64,000 nt of DNA, taken from CAHJXF01 sp964657795 (lineage in GTDB: Bacteria > Pseudomonadota > Gammaproteobacteria > Burkholderiales > Burkholderiaceae_D). The number at the start of each line of letters is the position of its first letter. The stretch's first letter is position 1. The notes below the pieces were generated by a model, which ran no database searches, was not told where the DNA came from, and saw only the letters and a program-made list of their open reading frames with translations. The translations under genes and the position numbers were made by a program. Location of the stretch: assembly GCA_964657795.1 (NCBI GenBank), contig CAZZWS010000001.1:6469-70468 (forward strand), read 5' to 3'. Positions 47,147 through 58,647 of this stretch are shown here, in pieces.

Positions 47147-48070
47147 TCAACGCGGCGCGGCCTCGAGCGACGCCAGCCAGCGCGCGGTCCGACCGCCGAG
47201 CGGCTTGCCGCCGGTGATGCGCTCGGCCACGCCGATCGCGGCGCGCAGCGAGGCGACGTCCACGCCCGTCTCGATGCCGCAGCCTTCAAACAACAGCACC
47301 AGATCCTCCGTGGCCACGTTGCCCGCGGCGCCCGGCGCGAAGGGACAGCCGCCGAGACCACCCAGACTCGCGTCGAAGCGCCGTACGCCGGTGTCGTAGG
47401 CGGCCCAGGCGTTGGCCAGCGCGAAGCCCCGCGTGTCGTGGAAATGAACAGCCATGCGTTCCGCGCCGAAGCGCGCCACGCAAACATCCAGTAACGCGCT
47501 CACTTGTGACGGATAGGCGGCACCGATGGTGTCGGCGATGACCAGCTCGTCGAAGCCCGCGACGTCCAGTGCCGCGGCGAGTGCGAGCACATGATCGGGC
47601 GCCACCGCGCCTTCGAACGGGCATACGAATGCGACGGCGACGTAGGCGCGCGTGCGCAGGTTCGCCGCGCGCGCCGCTTCGAGCACCTCGATGCTGGCCG
47701 CGAGCGCTTCGGCAAGCCCCATGTTGAGGTTGCGGCGATTCATCGTGTCGGTGGCCGACAAGACCACCGCGACTTCCTCGACGCCGGCGTTGCGCGCGCG
47801 GTCCAGCGCGCGCAGGTTGGGGGCGAGCGCCGAGTAGCGGATGCGCTCGCGGTCGGGCAGGGCGGGGAACAGCAGGTCGGCGTCGGCCATCTGCGGGACC
47901 GCTTTCGGCGACACGAAGCTGGTCGCCTCCACCGACAGGATGCCGCTGGCGACGATGGCCCGGGCGAGTTCGAGCTTGTCGGCCAGGGGGACCAGCGCCG
48001 CCTGGCTCTGCAGGCCGTCGCGCAGGCCGACTTCGGTCAGGTGGACGCGGCTGGCGGACGACGGGCTCAA
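47147..48070 (-). CDS. Hydroxymethylglutaryl-CoA lyase family protein
   Basis: This 307-aa TIM-barrel enzyme has the HMGL-like pattern: LTEVGLRDGLQSQ (metal Asp, substrate Arg), FVSPKAVPQMADADLLF, VHFHDTRGFALANA (metal His-x-His) and the signature loop GGLGGCPFAPGAAGNVATED with the catalytic Cys. It cleaves an HMG-CoA-like thioester to acetyl-CoA and a keto acid, or a related 3-hydroxy-3-methyl acyl-CoA. The likely start is TTG 48070, overlapping the hyuB stop by 4 bp; no ATG fits. It is the last gene of the sigma-54 operon. Confidence 0.9.
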   Translation of the reverse strand: MSPSSASRVHLTEVGLRDGLQSQAALVPLADKLELARAIVASGILSVEATSFVSPKAVPQMADADLLFPALPDRERIRYSALAPNLRALDRARNAGVEEVAVVLSATDTMNRRNLNMGLAEALAASIEVLEAARAANLRTRAYVAVAFVCPFEGAVAPDHVLALAAALDVAGFDELVIADTIGAAYPSQVSALLDVCVARFGAERMAVHFHDTRGFALANAWAAYDTGVRRFDASLGGLGGCPFAPGAAGNVATEDLVLLFEGCGIETGVDVASLRAAIGVAERITGGKPLGGRTARWLASLEAAPR

Positions 48071-49956
48071 GCGACCATCCGTTCGCGCATCCAGTTCGCG
48101 AAGCGCGGCGTCCGCGGCGGCGCAAACCCGGTTTCCTCGAGGCAGCGTGCCTTCAACTCGTCGACGGTCCCACCGCGATTGAACAGCGCCGGCTTCTCGC
48201 CTTTTCGCGCAGCCTGCAGCGTGGCCCGCATGGCCTGCGTCGCGAAAGCATCGACCCTGCCGTCCTCCGCGAGCACCACGCCGTAGCGCTGTGCGCCTGT
48301 CGCGCTCACCAGCCCCCGTTCGACATCGAGCGCCACGAGATCGGCGGGCCGCTGCAAGGGATCGCCCCAGCCGCCGCCGCCCCAGGTGTCGAAGTGCAGC
48401 AGGTCGCCCGGCTCGACGTGCACGCGGTCGCACTTCGACGGCAGGTTGTGGACGCTGCCGTCGGCCTTCACGAGTTCCTTGCGACTGCGCATGCCGGGCT
48501 CCCCGCCATTGACGCCCCACGGATAGGTCAGCCAGCGATCGTCGTGGATCGAGATGTCGCCAGGTTCGAGGAACTGATACGAGGTCCGCACGCCGTTGCC
48601 GCCACGGTGCAGGCCCGCACCGCCCGAGTCGGGGATCGATTCGTAGGTCGCGATGCGCAGCGGAAAATAGCTTTCGAGATATTCGTTGGGCACGTTGGTG
48701 AACGACGGCCACAGCGAATGCCCGTCGGGCCCGTCGCCGGCCGGCCGGCCGGGGATGCCGCCGAAGCCGATCTGGAACAGCTGATACCACTCACCGTTCG
48801 TGTCGTAGCCCGAATACATCAGGTGCGGGCTGTCCGAGAAGCCTGCGGCGTTGAGGGCCTCCGGCGCGCCCTGGCCGAGCAGGCCTCCCATGATGTCGAA
48901 GATGCGGCCCAGCATGTGGGTGCGGCACGACAGCGCGGCGGGCCGGCGCGGCTTGAGGATGGTGCCTTCCGGAATGGTCACTTCGACCAGTTCGTAGAAG
49001 CCGTCGTTGAACAGGATCTGCGGATCGAAGAGGTTGATGAAGAAGGCACCCAGGAACATCTTGAACATCTCTTCATTGAGATAGAAGTTGATCGAGCTGA
49101 TCGATTGCGGATCGGTGCCGGTGAAGTCGAAGTGAGCCACGTCGCCCTCGCGCCACAGGCTGCAGGCGACCTTGTACGGTCCCATGCCGACGCCGTCGTC
49201 GTCGATGTAGTCCTCGAAGTACGCCCGCTTCTCGGGCACCACCATCTTGACGATCGCGCTCATCGCGCGCTTGTTGCGGTCGAGCATCTCGATCATCGCG
49301 GCGATGTACTCGTCGACGCCGAAACGCTTCACGATCTCGTGCACGCGACGCTCGGCGAGACGCAGCGATGCGAGGATGGCGTTGAAATCGGATCGGTTCC
49401 ACTCGGGCACGCGGCTGTTGCGCAAGAGCAGTCCGAGGAGTTCGCGATTGAGCTCGCCGCCCTTGACGATCTTGACCGGTGGAATCTGCAGGCCTTCCTC
49501 GAAAATCTGCGCCGCGTCGGTCGGCAGGCTGCCCGGCACCTTGCCGCCGTTGTCCGTCATGTGGCCGAACATCGCTGCCCAGCTCACCAGCCGGCCGTCG
49601 TCGAAGATCGGCATCATCGCCAGCCAGTCGTTGAGATGGCTGACGGCGCCGTTGCAGGAGTAGGGGTCGTTGGTGAGGAACACGTCGCCTTCCTCGATGG
49701 TGCCTTCATAACCCTCGATGAAACCGTGGATGAACGAGCCGAATTGACCGACCACCATCTTGCCCTGATGGTTGGCGATCATCGGAAAGGCATCGTGCTG
49801 TTCCCGGATGCCGGGCGACATGGCGGTGCGGAACAGCACCGCATCCATCTCGGCACGCGCGTTGCGCAGCGCGTTCTCGATGATGTCGAGGGTGATCGAG
49901 TCGAGTGGCACGGCGGCGAACGGCGCGGCGTTCGGCTGGACGATGTGAGCGGGCAT
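48067..49956 (-). CDS. hyuB: Hydantoinase B / oxoprolinase-type subunit
   Basis: This 629-aa protein of the HyuB family starts its domain with LDIIENALRNARAEMDAVLF and has SPGIREQHDAFPMI, QFGSFIHGFIEGYEG, FLTNDPYSCNGAVSHLNDW and C-terminal HFDTWGGGGWGDPL, all family blocks. With HyuA it forms ATP-dependent hydantoinases, 5-oxoprolinases or acetone/acetophenone-type carboxylases. It follows hyuA by 19 bp and overlaps the HMG-CoA-lyase-family gene by 4 bp. The substrate is not given by the sequence. Confidence 0.92.
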   Translation of the reverse strand: MPAHIVQPNAAPFAAVPLDSITLDIIENALRNARAEMDAVLFRTAMSPGIREQHDAFPMIANHQGKMVVGQFGSFIHGFIEGYEGTIEEGDVFLTNDPYSCNGAVSHLNDWLAMMPIFDDGRLVSWAAMFGHMTDNGGKVPGSLPTDAAQIFEEGLQIPPVKIVKGGELNRELLGLLLRNSRVPEWNRSDFNAILASLRLAERRVHEIVKRFGVDEYIAAMIEMLDRNKRAMSAIVKMVVPEKRAYFEDYIDDDGVGMGPYKVACSLWREGDVAHFDFTGTDPQSISSINFYLNEEMFKMFLGAFFINLFDPQILFNDGFYELVEVTIPEGTILKPRRPAALSCRTHMLGRIFDIMGGLLGQGAPEALNAAGFSDSPHLMYSGYDTNGEWYQLFQIGFGGIPGRPAGDGPDGHSLWPSFTNVPNEYLESYFPLRIATYESIPDSGGAGLHRGGNGVRTSYQFLEPGDISIHDDRWLTYPWGVNGGEPGMRSRKELVKADGSVHNLPSKCDRVHVEPGDLLHFDTWGGGGWGDPLQRPADLVALDVERGLVSATGAQRYGVVLAEDGRVDAFATQAMRATLQAARKGEKPALFNRGGTVDELKARCLEETGFAPPRTPRFANWMRERMVA

Positions 49957-49975
49957 GGCGTTCTCCGGATTCGAG

Positions 49976-52069
49976 TCAGGTCTGCGATCCGTCGGGGCGG
50001 ATCAGGATGTTGCCGACGGCGTCGATCGTGCCGGTGTGACCGGGCAGGATCAGCGAGGTCGTGTCCATCTGCGCCACGATTGCCGGGCCGGGCAGCGCGT
50101 GGCCGGCCTTGAGACGGGTGCGGTCGTAGAGCTTCGCCGGCAACCTGCGACCGTCGACGAACACGTCGACTTCGTCGATCACGGCTTCGCTCGCGTCCGG
50201 TCCGGCCTGCATCAACGACCCGGGCGTGACTCTGGTCTCGGGCCCTTCGACCACTGCTCGCAGGTTCACCAGCTCATGCGGCGCATCGAGCGCGAAGGTA
50301 TAGAGCTGCGAGTGCAACGCGTCGAAGCGCCGGGTCACGCCGGCCAGCCCTTCTGCGGCGAGAGCGGCCGGCGTGACGTTGAGCGTCAGCCGCATGCCCT
50401 GGCCGCGATAGCGCACATCGATCTGGTAGCCCACGCTGTGCTCGGCGAGCGGCACGCCTTCGTGGGTCAGCGAGCGAGAGGCCAGGCCGGCCAGTTCCTG
50501 CAGGAGCTCCGCCACTTCTTCGTCGGACGTCTCGGCAATGCGACGGATGAACGTCCGCGACGCCTCGTCGCGAAGACGGGTGGTGGCGTCGCCGTAAGCG
50601 CACAGCACGCCGGGAGCCGGTGGAATGATGACGGGCCACGAGCCCATCAACCGACCGAGTGCGTTGGCATGCAGCGGACCTGCGCCGCCGAACGCCACCA
50701 GCGCGAAGTCGCGCGGGTCGTGGCCCTGCTCGATCGACACCAGTCGCAGCGCACCGAACATGTTCTCGTTGACGATATTGACGATGCCCTCGGCCGCTTC
50801 CTCGACCGACTTGCCGAGCGCGTCCGCGATCGAATTCACCGCCTTGACAGCCAGCTCGCGATCGATGCGCATGTCGCCGCCCAGCTTCGACGAACTCGGC
50901 AGATAGCCCAGCACCACGTTGGCATCCGTCACGGTGGGCTTGTCGCCGCCTTTGCCGTACGCGGCGGGGCCGGGATCGGCGCCGGCGCTCTGCGGGCCGA
51001 CACGCAAGGCACGGGTCAGCTCGGGGACGTAGGCGATCGAACCGCCGCCGGCGCCGACGGTACGCACGTCGATCGACGGCGCGCGCACCGTCACGTCGGC
51101 TACGCGTGTCTCGCGTCGCGTCTGGGCGATGCCTTTCTCGATCAGCGCCACGTCGGTCGAAGTGCCGCCCATGTCGAAGGTCAGCAGGTCGAGAAAGCCC
51201 GACTGGTTGGCGATCCACTGCGCGCCCGCGACGCCGCCCGCCGGTCCGCTCATCAGCAGGTTGACCGGACTGGTCTGCGCCGCGTCGACCGAAGCCAGGC
51301 CGCCGTCGGAGCGCAGGATGTGCAGCTTGACACCCGGCATGCGCGCGTCGAATTCACGATGCAGGTTGGCGATGTATTTCGAAACCACCGGACGGATGTA
51401 CGAGTTGACGACGGTGGTCTCGGTGCGCTCGTACTCGTACATCTCGGGAATGACTTCGGACGAGATCGAGACGGGAATGCCGGGAAGGAGTTCACCTGCG
51501 ATCTCGCGTATCCGCCGCTCGTGAGCGCCATTGGCATAGGCATGGATCAGGCACACGGTGAGCGCCTCGATGCCGCTTTTCGCGAGCTTCGCGAGACGCA
51601 CGCGCAGGGTCTCCTCGTCGAGCGGCGTCACGACCTCGCCGCGCGCGTCGAGGCGCTCGTCCGCTTCGATGGTCAGCTCCAGCGGCGCCATCAGCGGTCG
51701 CTTGATGTAGTTGACCCATCCACCGAGGCCGCCCGGCACGAACGAGCGCGCGATCTGCAGCGTCTGCCGGTATCCGGCCGTGACGACGAGACCGACTTTC
51801 GCTCCGTTGCTGACCAGGACCGTGTTGGTGGCGACCGTCGTCCCGTGCATCACGTGGGTGATCGCATCGGGCGTCACGCCGTACGTTTCACACAGCTTCG
51901 CGACGCCGTTGAGCACGCCGAGCGAGGCGTCCTTGGGGGTCGAAGGAACCTTCGCGGCATAGGTCTCGCCGCTGTGCTCGTTGATCAGGAGCAGGTCGGT
52001 GAACGTGCCGCCCACGTCGACGCCGAGGCGATAGCGCGGGGTCGACGCTGCGGAGGTAGTTGCGGTCAT
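49976..52069 (-). CDS. hyuA: Hydantoinase A / oxoprolinase-type ATPase subunit
   Basis: This 697-aa protein has the ATP-binding motif RLGVDVGGTFTDLLLIN at 13-29, then VMHGTTVATNTVL, TFDMGGTSTDVALI (second phosphate loop), GPQSAGADPGPAAYG and FGGAGPLHA. It is the ATPase half of a HyuA/HyuB enzyme. Such pairs open cyclic amides or carboxylate ketones using ATP. ATG 52069 has GGAG upstream. It is 64 bp downstream of the CoA-transferase. Acetone-carboxylase-type enzymes need a third small subunit; none is seen here, which leans toward the hydantoinase/acetophenone-carboxylase type. Confidence 0.93.
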   Translation of the reverse strand: MTATTSAASTPRYRLGVDVGGTFTDLLLINEHSGETYAAKVPSTPKDASLGVLNGVAKLCETYGVTPDAITHVMHGTTVATNTVLVSNGAKVGLVVTAGYRQTLQIARSFVPGGLGGWVNYIKRPLMAPLELTIEADERLDARGEVVTPLDEETLRVRLAKLAKSGIEALTVCLIHAYANGAHERRIREIAGELLPGIPVSISSEVIPEMYEYERTETTVVNSYIRPVVSKYIANLHREFDARMPGVKLHILRSDGGLASVDAAQTSPVNLLMSGPAGGVAGAQWIANQSGFLDLLTFDMGGTSTDVALIEKGIAQTRRETRVADVTVRAPSIDVRTVGAGGGSIAYVPELTRALRVGPQSAGADPGPAAYGKGGDKPTVTDANVVLGYLPSSSKLGGDMRIDRELAVKAVNSIADALGKSVEEAAEGIVNIVNENMFGALRLVSIEQGHDPRDFALVAFGGAGPLHANALGRLMGSWPVIIPPAPGVLCAYGDATTRLRDEASRTFIRRIAETSDEEVAELLQELAGLASRSLTHEGVPLAEHSVGYQIDVRYRGQGMRLTLNVTPAALAAEGLAGVTRRFDALHSQLYTFALDAPHELVNLRAVVEGPETRVTPGSLMQAGPDASEAVIDEVDVFVDGRRLPAKLYDRTRLKAGHALPGPAIVAQMDTTSLILPGHTGTIDAVGNILIRPDGSQT

Positions 52070-52133
52070 GCGGTGACTCCTGACGGATAGACTGGATGAC
52101 TCGTGGGACGATCGATTAAGCAGGGTCGATCGC

Positions 52134-53342
52134 TCACTGCACGACGCCGGCGTCGCGCAGCGCAGTGATACGCGGCTCGTCGTAACCGAGCAGGTCGGCG
52201 AGCACCTGCGCCGTGTGCTGCCCGACCTGCGGTGGTGACGTGACGTCGGCGACCGGGTCGTCGGCATCGTCGGACAGCTTGATCGGATTGCCCGGCATGC
52301 GGATGGAGCCACCACCCGGAAGCGGAACGTCGATGACCATCCTTCGCGCCAGCACCTGTGGGTCGGTCAGCGTGCGCGCCATGTCGTTGACGGGCGCGCA
52401 CGGGATGCGCGCCTCGCGAAGCCGTGCGAGCCAGTCCGCCGAGGTCCCGGTCATCGTCTCTGCTTCGATCGCCGCGTCGATCGCCTTGCGGTCGGCGAAC
52501 CGTGCGGCCTGCTTCAAGTAGCGCTCGTCCTGCAGCAGCGGCAGCGGAAAGGCGGCCCTGAAGCGCTCGAAGAAGCCGTCGCCGATGCACGCGATGATGA
52601 TGTACCCGTCCTGCGTGCGGAAGGTGTTGTAAGGCACGTGCACGAAGTGGCTGTTGCCGATGCGATCGGGCACTTGGCCGGACATCAGATGCATCGTCGC
52701 CATGTAGTTGAGCAGCGACACCTGCACGTCGAGCATCGAGATGTCGACATGCTGGCCGACGCCAGTCGAAGCGCGTGCGACGAGTGCGGCCATCACACCC
52801 ATCGCGCCGAACGCGCCGCCGCCGAGATCACCGATCGGGATGCCCGACCGGACCGGCGGGCTGTCGGGAAAACCGGTGATCGACATGCCGCCGCCCATGC
52901 CCTGCACCACCTGGTCGAACGCCGGCATGTCGGTGTGCGGACCCGTCTCGCCGAAGCCGGAGATGGAGCAGGTGACGATGCGCGGGTTGATGGCCGACAG
53001 CGTCGCGTGATCGATCCCCAGCCGCTTCGTGACGCCGACGCTGAAGTTGTCGATCACCACGTCCGCTTCACGCACCAGGTCGTAGAACACGGCACGTCCC
53101 TCGGCGCACTTGAGGTCGATCGCGACGCTCTCCTTGCCGCGGTTGAGCGTCAGAAAATAGGCGCCCATCCCGTCGCGCGAGAAGGCCGGGTCGCCGGCCA
53201 GCAGTTGACGAGTCCCTTCCCCTGCGCCGGGCGGCTCGACCTTGATGGTGCGCGCGCCGAGATCGGCAAGCAGCATCGCGCCGTACGGGCCCGACAGCAT
53301 GTGGGTCAGGTCCAGCACCCGGATATCCTGCAAAGGCCGCAT
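52134..53342 (-). CDS. CoA-transferase family III (CaiB/BaiF)
   Basis: This 402-aa enzyme has RVLDLTHMLSGPYGAMLLAD at the start, VKVE-like TIKVEPP, LNRGKESVAIDLK, VVIDNFSVGVTKRLGID, and FDQVVQGMGG carrying the likely catalytic Asp (about 143). The C-terminal ARRMVIDVPLPGGGSIRMPG is also typical. It moves CoA from a donor thioester to a carboxylic acid, the usual activation step before HMG-CoA-lyase-like cleavage. ATG 53342. It lies between the TonB receptor (121 bp upstream) and hyuA. Confidence 0.93.
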   Translation of the reverse strand: MRPLQDIRVLDLTHMLSGPYGAMLLADLGARTIKVEPPGAGEGTRQLLAGDPAFSRDGMGAYFLTLNRGKESVAIDLKCAEGRAVFYDLVREADVVIDNFSVGVTKRLGIDHATLSAINPRIVTCSISGFGETGPHTDMPAFDQVVQGMGGGMSITGFPDSPPVRSGIPIGDLGGGAFGAMGVMAALVARASTGVGQHVDISMLDVQVSLLNYMATMHLMSGQVPDRIGNSHFVHVPYNTFRTQDGYIIIACIGDGFFERFRAAFPLPLLQDERYLKQAARFADRKAIDAAIEAETMTGTSADWLARLREARIPCAPVNDMARTLTDPQVLARRMVIDVPLPGGGSIRMPGNPIKLSDDADDPVADVTSPPQVGQHTAQVLADLLGYDEPRITALRDAGVVQ

Positions 53343-53463
53343 GTTCTGATTCCGTATGGTTGCTTTATGCAGGCATGACGAGGCCGGCGCTCGGGCACGG
53401 CGCTCGATCACGCGATGCGCCCGCAGGCGCGTCGAGGCGAGGTGGAATGCGGGCCTGCGTGCT

Positions 53464-55761
53464 TTAGCGAGCGCCGAAGTCGTAGTTCAAGCCGACGTTG
53501 AAGGTGCGGGGGTCGCCGGGATACTGGCTCGCGAAGCCCAGCGCCGAGAAGTCCAGCGTGCTGTGGAAATAGCGGTCGTTCGCGCAGTTGCGACAGCCCG
53601 CGAACAGCGTGACGTTCTTGTCGAGATTCTTCAGCGTCACCATCACGTCGACCAGGTTGCGCGCCTTCACGTTTTCGTACTGCGTGTTGTTGACGCCGTC
53701 GTACATGCGTCCGCTGAACGAATAGTTCGCATGGAAACCGGCGAGCAGATTCGAGCTCACCGGCTGCTCGTAGTCGAAGCCGGTCTGGAAGGTGAGCCGC
53801 GGCGTCCGCTTGACCTGGTTGGTGATTGGAAACTCGACGGTCGGGTCGAGGTGCAGGTAGCGACCCTTCATCGACCCCGCCGACGCGTGCAGTCGCAGAT
53901 TGGTGGTCACCTGCGCCAGCGCTTCGAGCTCCACGCCCTGGATCGATGCTTCGGCTGCGTTGACGGTGATGAAGCCGCCGGTGACGGGACTGACCGCCGA
54001 GACGATGAAGTCGGTGTAGTCGGCGTAGAAGTAGGTCGCGTTCAGGCGCAGCCGATGGTCGAGCCACTCGGTCTTGACGCCGGTCTCGTACGACTTGACC
54101 TTTTCGGGCTTGACCGCGACGAACTCGTCGGCGTTGAGCGCGCGCCCGTTCCAGCCGCCGCTCTTGAATCCCTTGGTATAGCTGATGTAGCTCAGCACGT
54201 CGGGAGTGATCGCGTAGTCGACCGCGACCTTCGGCGTAAAGGCCGTGTAGACCGGATCGATCGGCGTGCCGCGCTTGAGCAGGTCCGCGTTCGAGAACAG
54301 CGGAATGGCGCCGACGCCCGGAACGATGAAGTCCTGCAGGACATCGACGGTCCGGCGTTCGCGCGTGAAGCGGCCGCCCAGCGTCAGGCCGAGCGCATCG
54401 GTCAGGCGGTAGGTACCCTGGCCATAGACCGCGAAGCTCTTGGTGTCGTTGTCGAGATCCTTCGACAGCAGGCCGATGCCGAGACCGGAGAGGTTGTCGT
54501 TGATCACCGACGCGTTGTGCTCTTCCATGAAGAACAGGCCGGTGGTCCAGGACAGCGCGTTGTTGAACGACTTGCCGCCGAGGTTGAGTTCCTCGCTGAA
54601 CTGCGTGAAGCGCGCGTCGGTCGCCAGCGTGTAGAGCGGCTTGGGGTTGTCGCTCAAGTCGATGTCGTACGACTGGCTGAGCTTGCGGTAGCCCGTGATC
54701 GACTTGAACATGAGGTTGTCGGTCAGCGCATACGAGACGTTGAGCGTGTACCCGGTCGATTCGACCTTCTCACGCTGAATGCCAAAGCCCGACTGGACCG
54801 TAAAGAAGTCCGTGCCGTTGGCGGGGTTGATGACGTTGAGCGGCAGGACCGGCAGCGGATGCTCGATCGCGTATTCCGCCGAGAAGTTGATTTCGAGGTC
54901 TGCGTTGGGCTTGAAGCGCAGCGCACCGCGGGCACCCTTCGAGTTCTGGTCGAACGCGCGCTCGCCGTTCGTCGAGTCGTACTGGAAGCCTCGCTGTTGC
55001 TGCGCGGTGTAGGCTGCGAAGCTCCCGGTCAGCCCGTCAACGAGCGGTCCGCTCACGCTACCGCGAATGTCGTAGCGCCCGTAGTTGCCGTAGGACCCGC
55101 GAAGATTGCCGGACAGCTCGTCGGTCGGCTTTTGCGTGATGATCGATATGGCACCGCCCGACGTGTTGCGGCCGTAGAGCGTGCCTTGCGGACCGCGCAA
55201 GACTTCGATGCGTTCGATGTCGTAGAGGTAGGCATTGTTGCCCACCTGACGTGCGACGTAGACGCCATCGATGTAAGTGCCGACCGCCGGGTCCGAGGTG
55301 GAGATCGACTCGTCCTGGCCGACGCCGCGCAGAAAGAACGAGCTCGAGGTCGACAGTCCGACGTTCTCGTTGCCCACGAGATTCGGCACGCTGCCGGTGA
55401 TGTCCACTGTCGAGCTGATCTGACGATTCTCGAGATCTCCACTGCTCAGCGCCGTCACCGAGATCGGCACCTTCTGCAGGTTCTCGCTTTTGCGTTGCGC
55501 GGTCACGACCACCGGCTCGAGCGACTGAGCGCCGACTGGCTTGGTGGACGAGGCATCGGTCGTCGGGGCGGCGGCAGTGGTTGGGTCCGCTCTCGATGGC
55601 GGGACGGTCGGGCCGGACTGCGCAAAAGCGACGGAGCTTATCGATGACAGGATCGCCAGCGCGAAGACTTCACGAGACCATGAGAAGGCATTTCGCTTCG
55701 AGGTCGAGAGAATCGACGAACCGCATGAGCCGCCGCACGAGAACTTCAGTTTCGACCGCAT
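53464..55761 (-). CDS. TonB-dependent receptor
   Basis: This 765-aa outer-membrane receptor has a signal peptide with a long N-region (hydrophobic VFALAILSSISSVAFA), then the plug domain (PVVVTAQRKSENLQKVPISV-like TonB box area, GQDESISTSDPAVGTYIDGV, VLRGPQGTLYGRNTSGGAI) and a 22-strand barrel ending in YDFGAR. The type is common in sphingomonads and Burkholderiales for organic substrates as well as siderophores. ATG 55761 has AGGAGG at ideal spacing; ATG 55788 is rejected. It is the first gene of the sigma-54 operon with the CoA-transferase and HyuAB, so it probably imports the pathway substrate. Confidence 0.95.
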   Translation of the reverse strand: MRSKLKFSCGGSCGSSILSTSKRNAFSWSREVFALAILSSISSVAFAQSGPTVPPSRADPTTAAAPTTDASSTKPVGAQSLEPVVVTAQRKSENLQKVPISVTALSSGDLENRQISSTVDITGSVPNLVGNENVGLSTSSSFFLRGVGQDESISTSDPAVGTYIDGVYVARQVGNNAYLYDIERIEVLRGPQGTLYGRNTSGGAISIITQKPTDELSGNLRGSYGNYGRYDIRGSVSGPLVDGLTGSFAAYTAQQQRGFQYDSTNGERAFDQNSKGARGALRFKPNADLEINFSAEYAIEHPLPVLPLNVINPANGTDFFTVQSGFGIQREKVESTGYTLNVSYALTDNLMFKSITGYRKLSQSYDIDLSDNPKPLYTLATDARFTQFSEELNLGGKSFNNALSWTTGLFFMEEHNASVINDNLSGLGIGLLSKDLDNDTKSFAVYGQGTYRLTDALGLTLGGRFTRERRTVDVLQDFIVPGVGAIPLFSNADLLKRGTPIDPVYTAFTPKVAVDYAITPDVLSYISYTKGFKSGGWNGRALNADEFVAVKPEKVKSYETGVKTEWLDHRLRLNATYFYADYTDFIVSAVSPVTGGFITVNAAEASIQGVELEALAQVTTNLRLHASAGSMKGRYLHLDPTVEFPITNQVKRTPRLTFQTGFDYEQPVSSNLLAGFHANYSFSGRMYDGVNNTQYENVKARNLVDVMVTLKNLDKNVTLFAGCRNCANDRYFHSTLDFSALGFASQYPGDPRTFNVGLNYDFGAR

Positions 55762-55775
55762 CGTTCGAATCCTCC

Positions 55776-55787
55776 TGAAACGTTTCA
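55776..55787. promoter_or_regulatory. Palindrome TGAAACGTTTCA in leader of TonB-receptor gene
   Basis: A perfect 12-bp palindrome lies between the predicted transcription start and the ribosome site. A 10/12 copy (CAAAACGTTTCA) lies at 55968-55979. It may be a repressor or activator site. Confidence 0.4.
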
Positions 55788-55819
55788 TCGATCAATTCAT
55801 CACTTGCGAGCCGCATATC

Positions 55820-55834
55820 GCAAACGGCATGCCA
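55820..55834 (-). promoter_or_regulatory. Sigma-54 promoter of TonB-receptor/HyuAB operon
   Basis: On the minus strand TGGCATGCCGTTTGC has GG and GC 10 bp apart and matches TGGCACG-N4-TTGC at all but one position. The start codon is about 60 bp downstream. A sigma-54 activator gene is directly divergent, which strongly supports it. Confidence 0.85.
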
Positions 55835-55967
55835 TGTCCTTTCCGATCGGCGCCACAGCGTGTTTATCCGAACCCTTGCGTACACCCCATCCATGGCGAG
55901 AAACAAAAAAAGATTGATTTCAGAAGACGAGGGCGTGTGATCTTTCCATGTTCAGATCGAGTCGCTT

Positions 55968-56005
55968 CAAAACGTTTCAGATCACTGAATCAGCGAAAGG
56001 CTGAT
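55968..56005. promoter_or_regulatory. Candidate enhancer sites for the PrpR-like activator
   Basis: The near-palindrome CAAAACGTTTCA (55968-55979) and the perfect dyad ATCAGC-GAAAG-GCTGAT (55989-56005) lie about 135-172 bp upstream of the sigma-54 promoter, the usual distance for enhancer binding by sigma-54 activators. Confidence 0.5.
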
Positions 56006-56052
56006 GAGCGTTGAAACGAAGTTTGCGTTCCAAAAGTGCGCTCACCAGGAAC

Positions 56053-58122
<2,070 letters not shown>

Positions 58123-58209
58123 CGGGCATCGTTGCTCATGGCAACGAGGTATCGTCATCACCCGCAGGCATCGATCGATGATGCCAAGCTCGATCAAACA
58201 GGAGCTTCC

Positions 58210-58635
58210 ATGATCAAGAGAACCCTGATCGGCGCATGGATCGTCGCCGCTACTCCGGTTGCGTTCGCCGCCGGCAGCCCGACGGTCGATGCCATCAGTG
58301 AACGATGCGCTACCGGAGGCGACCGGCAGCAGGTCGAATGCCTGTCGCAACAGATCGATCGCCTGAACGGCGACCTCGATCGCGCTTATCGAGGCGCTCT
58401 GGCAAGACTGCCCGAACAGGATGCCAACGACACGCGCGGCTCGCGTGATCAGCTACGCAAATCCGAAGCGTCGTGGCTGCAATACAAAGAGACCAACTGT
58501 GCGTTGATGGGGGCGCTGCAGGGCGGCAGCAACCTGTGGATCACGCACTTCGCGCAGATCTGCGACGAGCAGGAGATTCAGGCGCGGACCAGATTGCTGA
58601 TGAAGATCGCCGACGGCAGCGTGGGCAACCGCTGA
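58210..58635 (+). CDS. LprI/DUF1311-like exported protein
   Basis: This 141-aa protein has a signal peptide (LIGAWIVAATPVAFAAG) and a mature domain with four Cys and helical blocks ECLSQQIDRLNGDLDRAY and LRKSEASWLQYKETNCAL, typical of the lysozyme-inhibitor LprI N-terminal / DUF1311 family. It is likely periplasmic; inhibition of lysozyme is known for some relatives and is only possible here. AGGAG stands before ATG 58210. It is convergent with scpA. Confidence 0.88.
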   Translation: MIKRTLIGAWIVAATPVAFAAGSPTVDAISERCATGGDRQQVECLSQQIDRLNGDLDRAYRGALARLPEQDANDTRGSRDQLRKSEASWLQYKETNCALMGALQGGSNLWITHFAQICDEQEIQARTRLLMKIADGSVGNR

Positions 58636-58647
58636 ACGCCACACGGT

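Noticed and set aside
49976..52069. Acetone carboxylase alpha/beta subunits
   Set aside because: No small gamma subunit gene is present; the HyuA/HyuB level is as far as the sequence supports.
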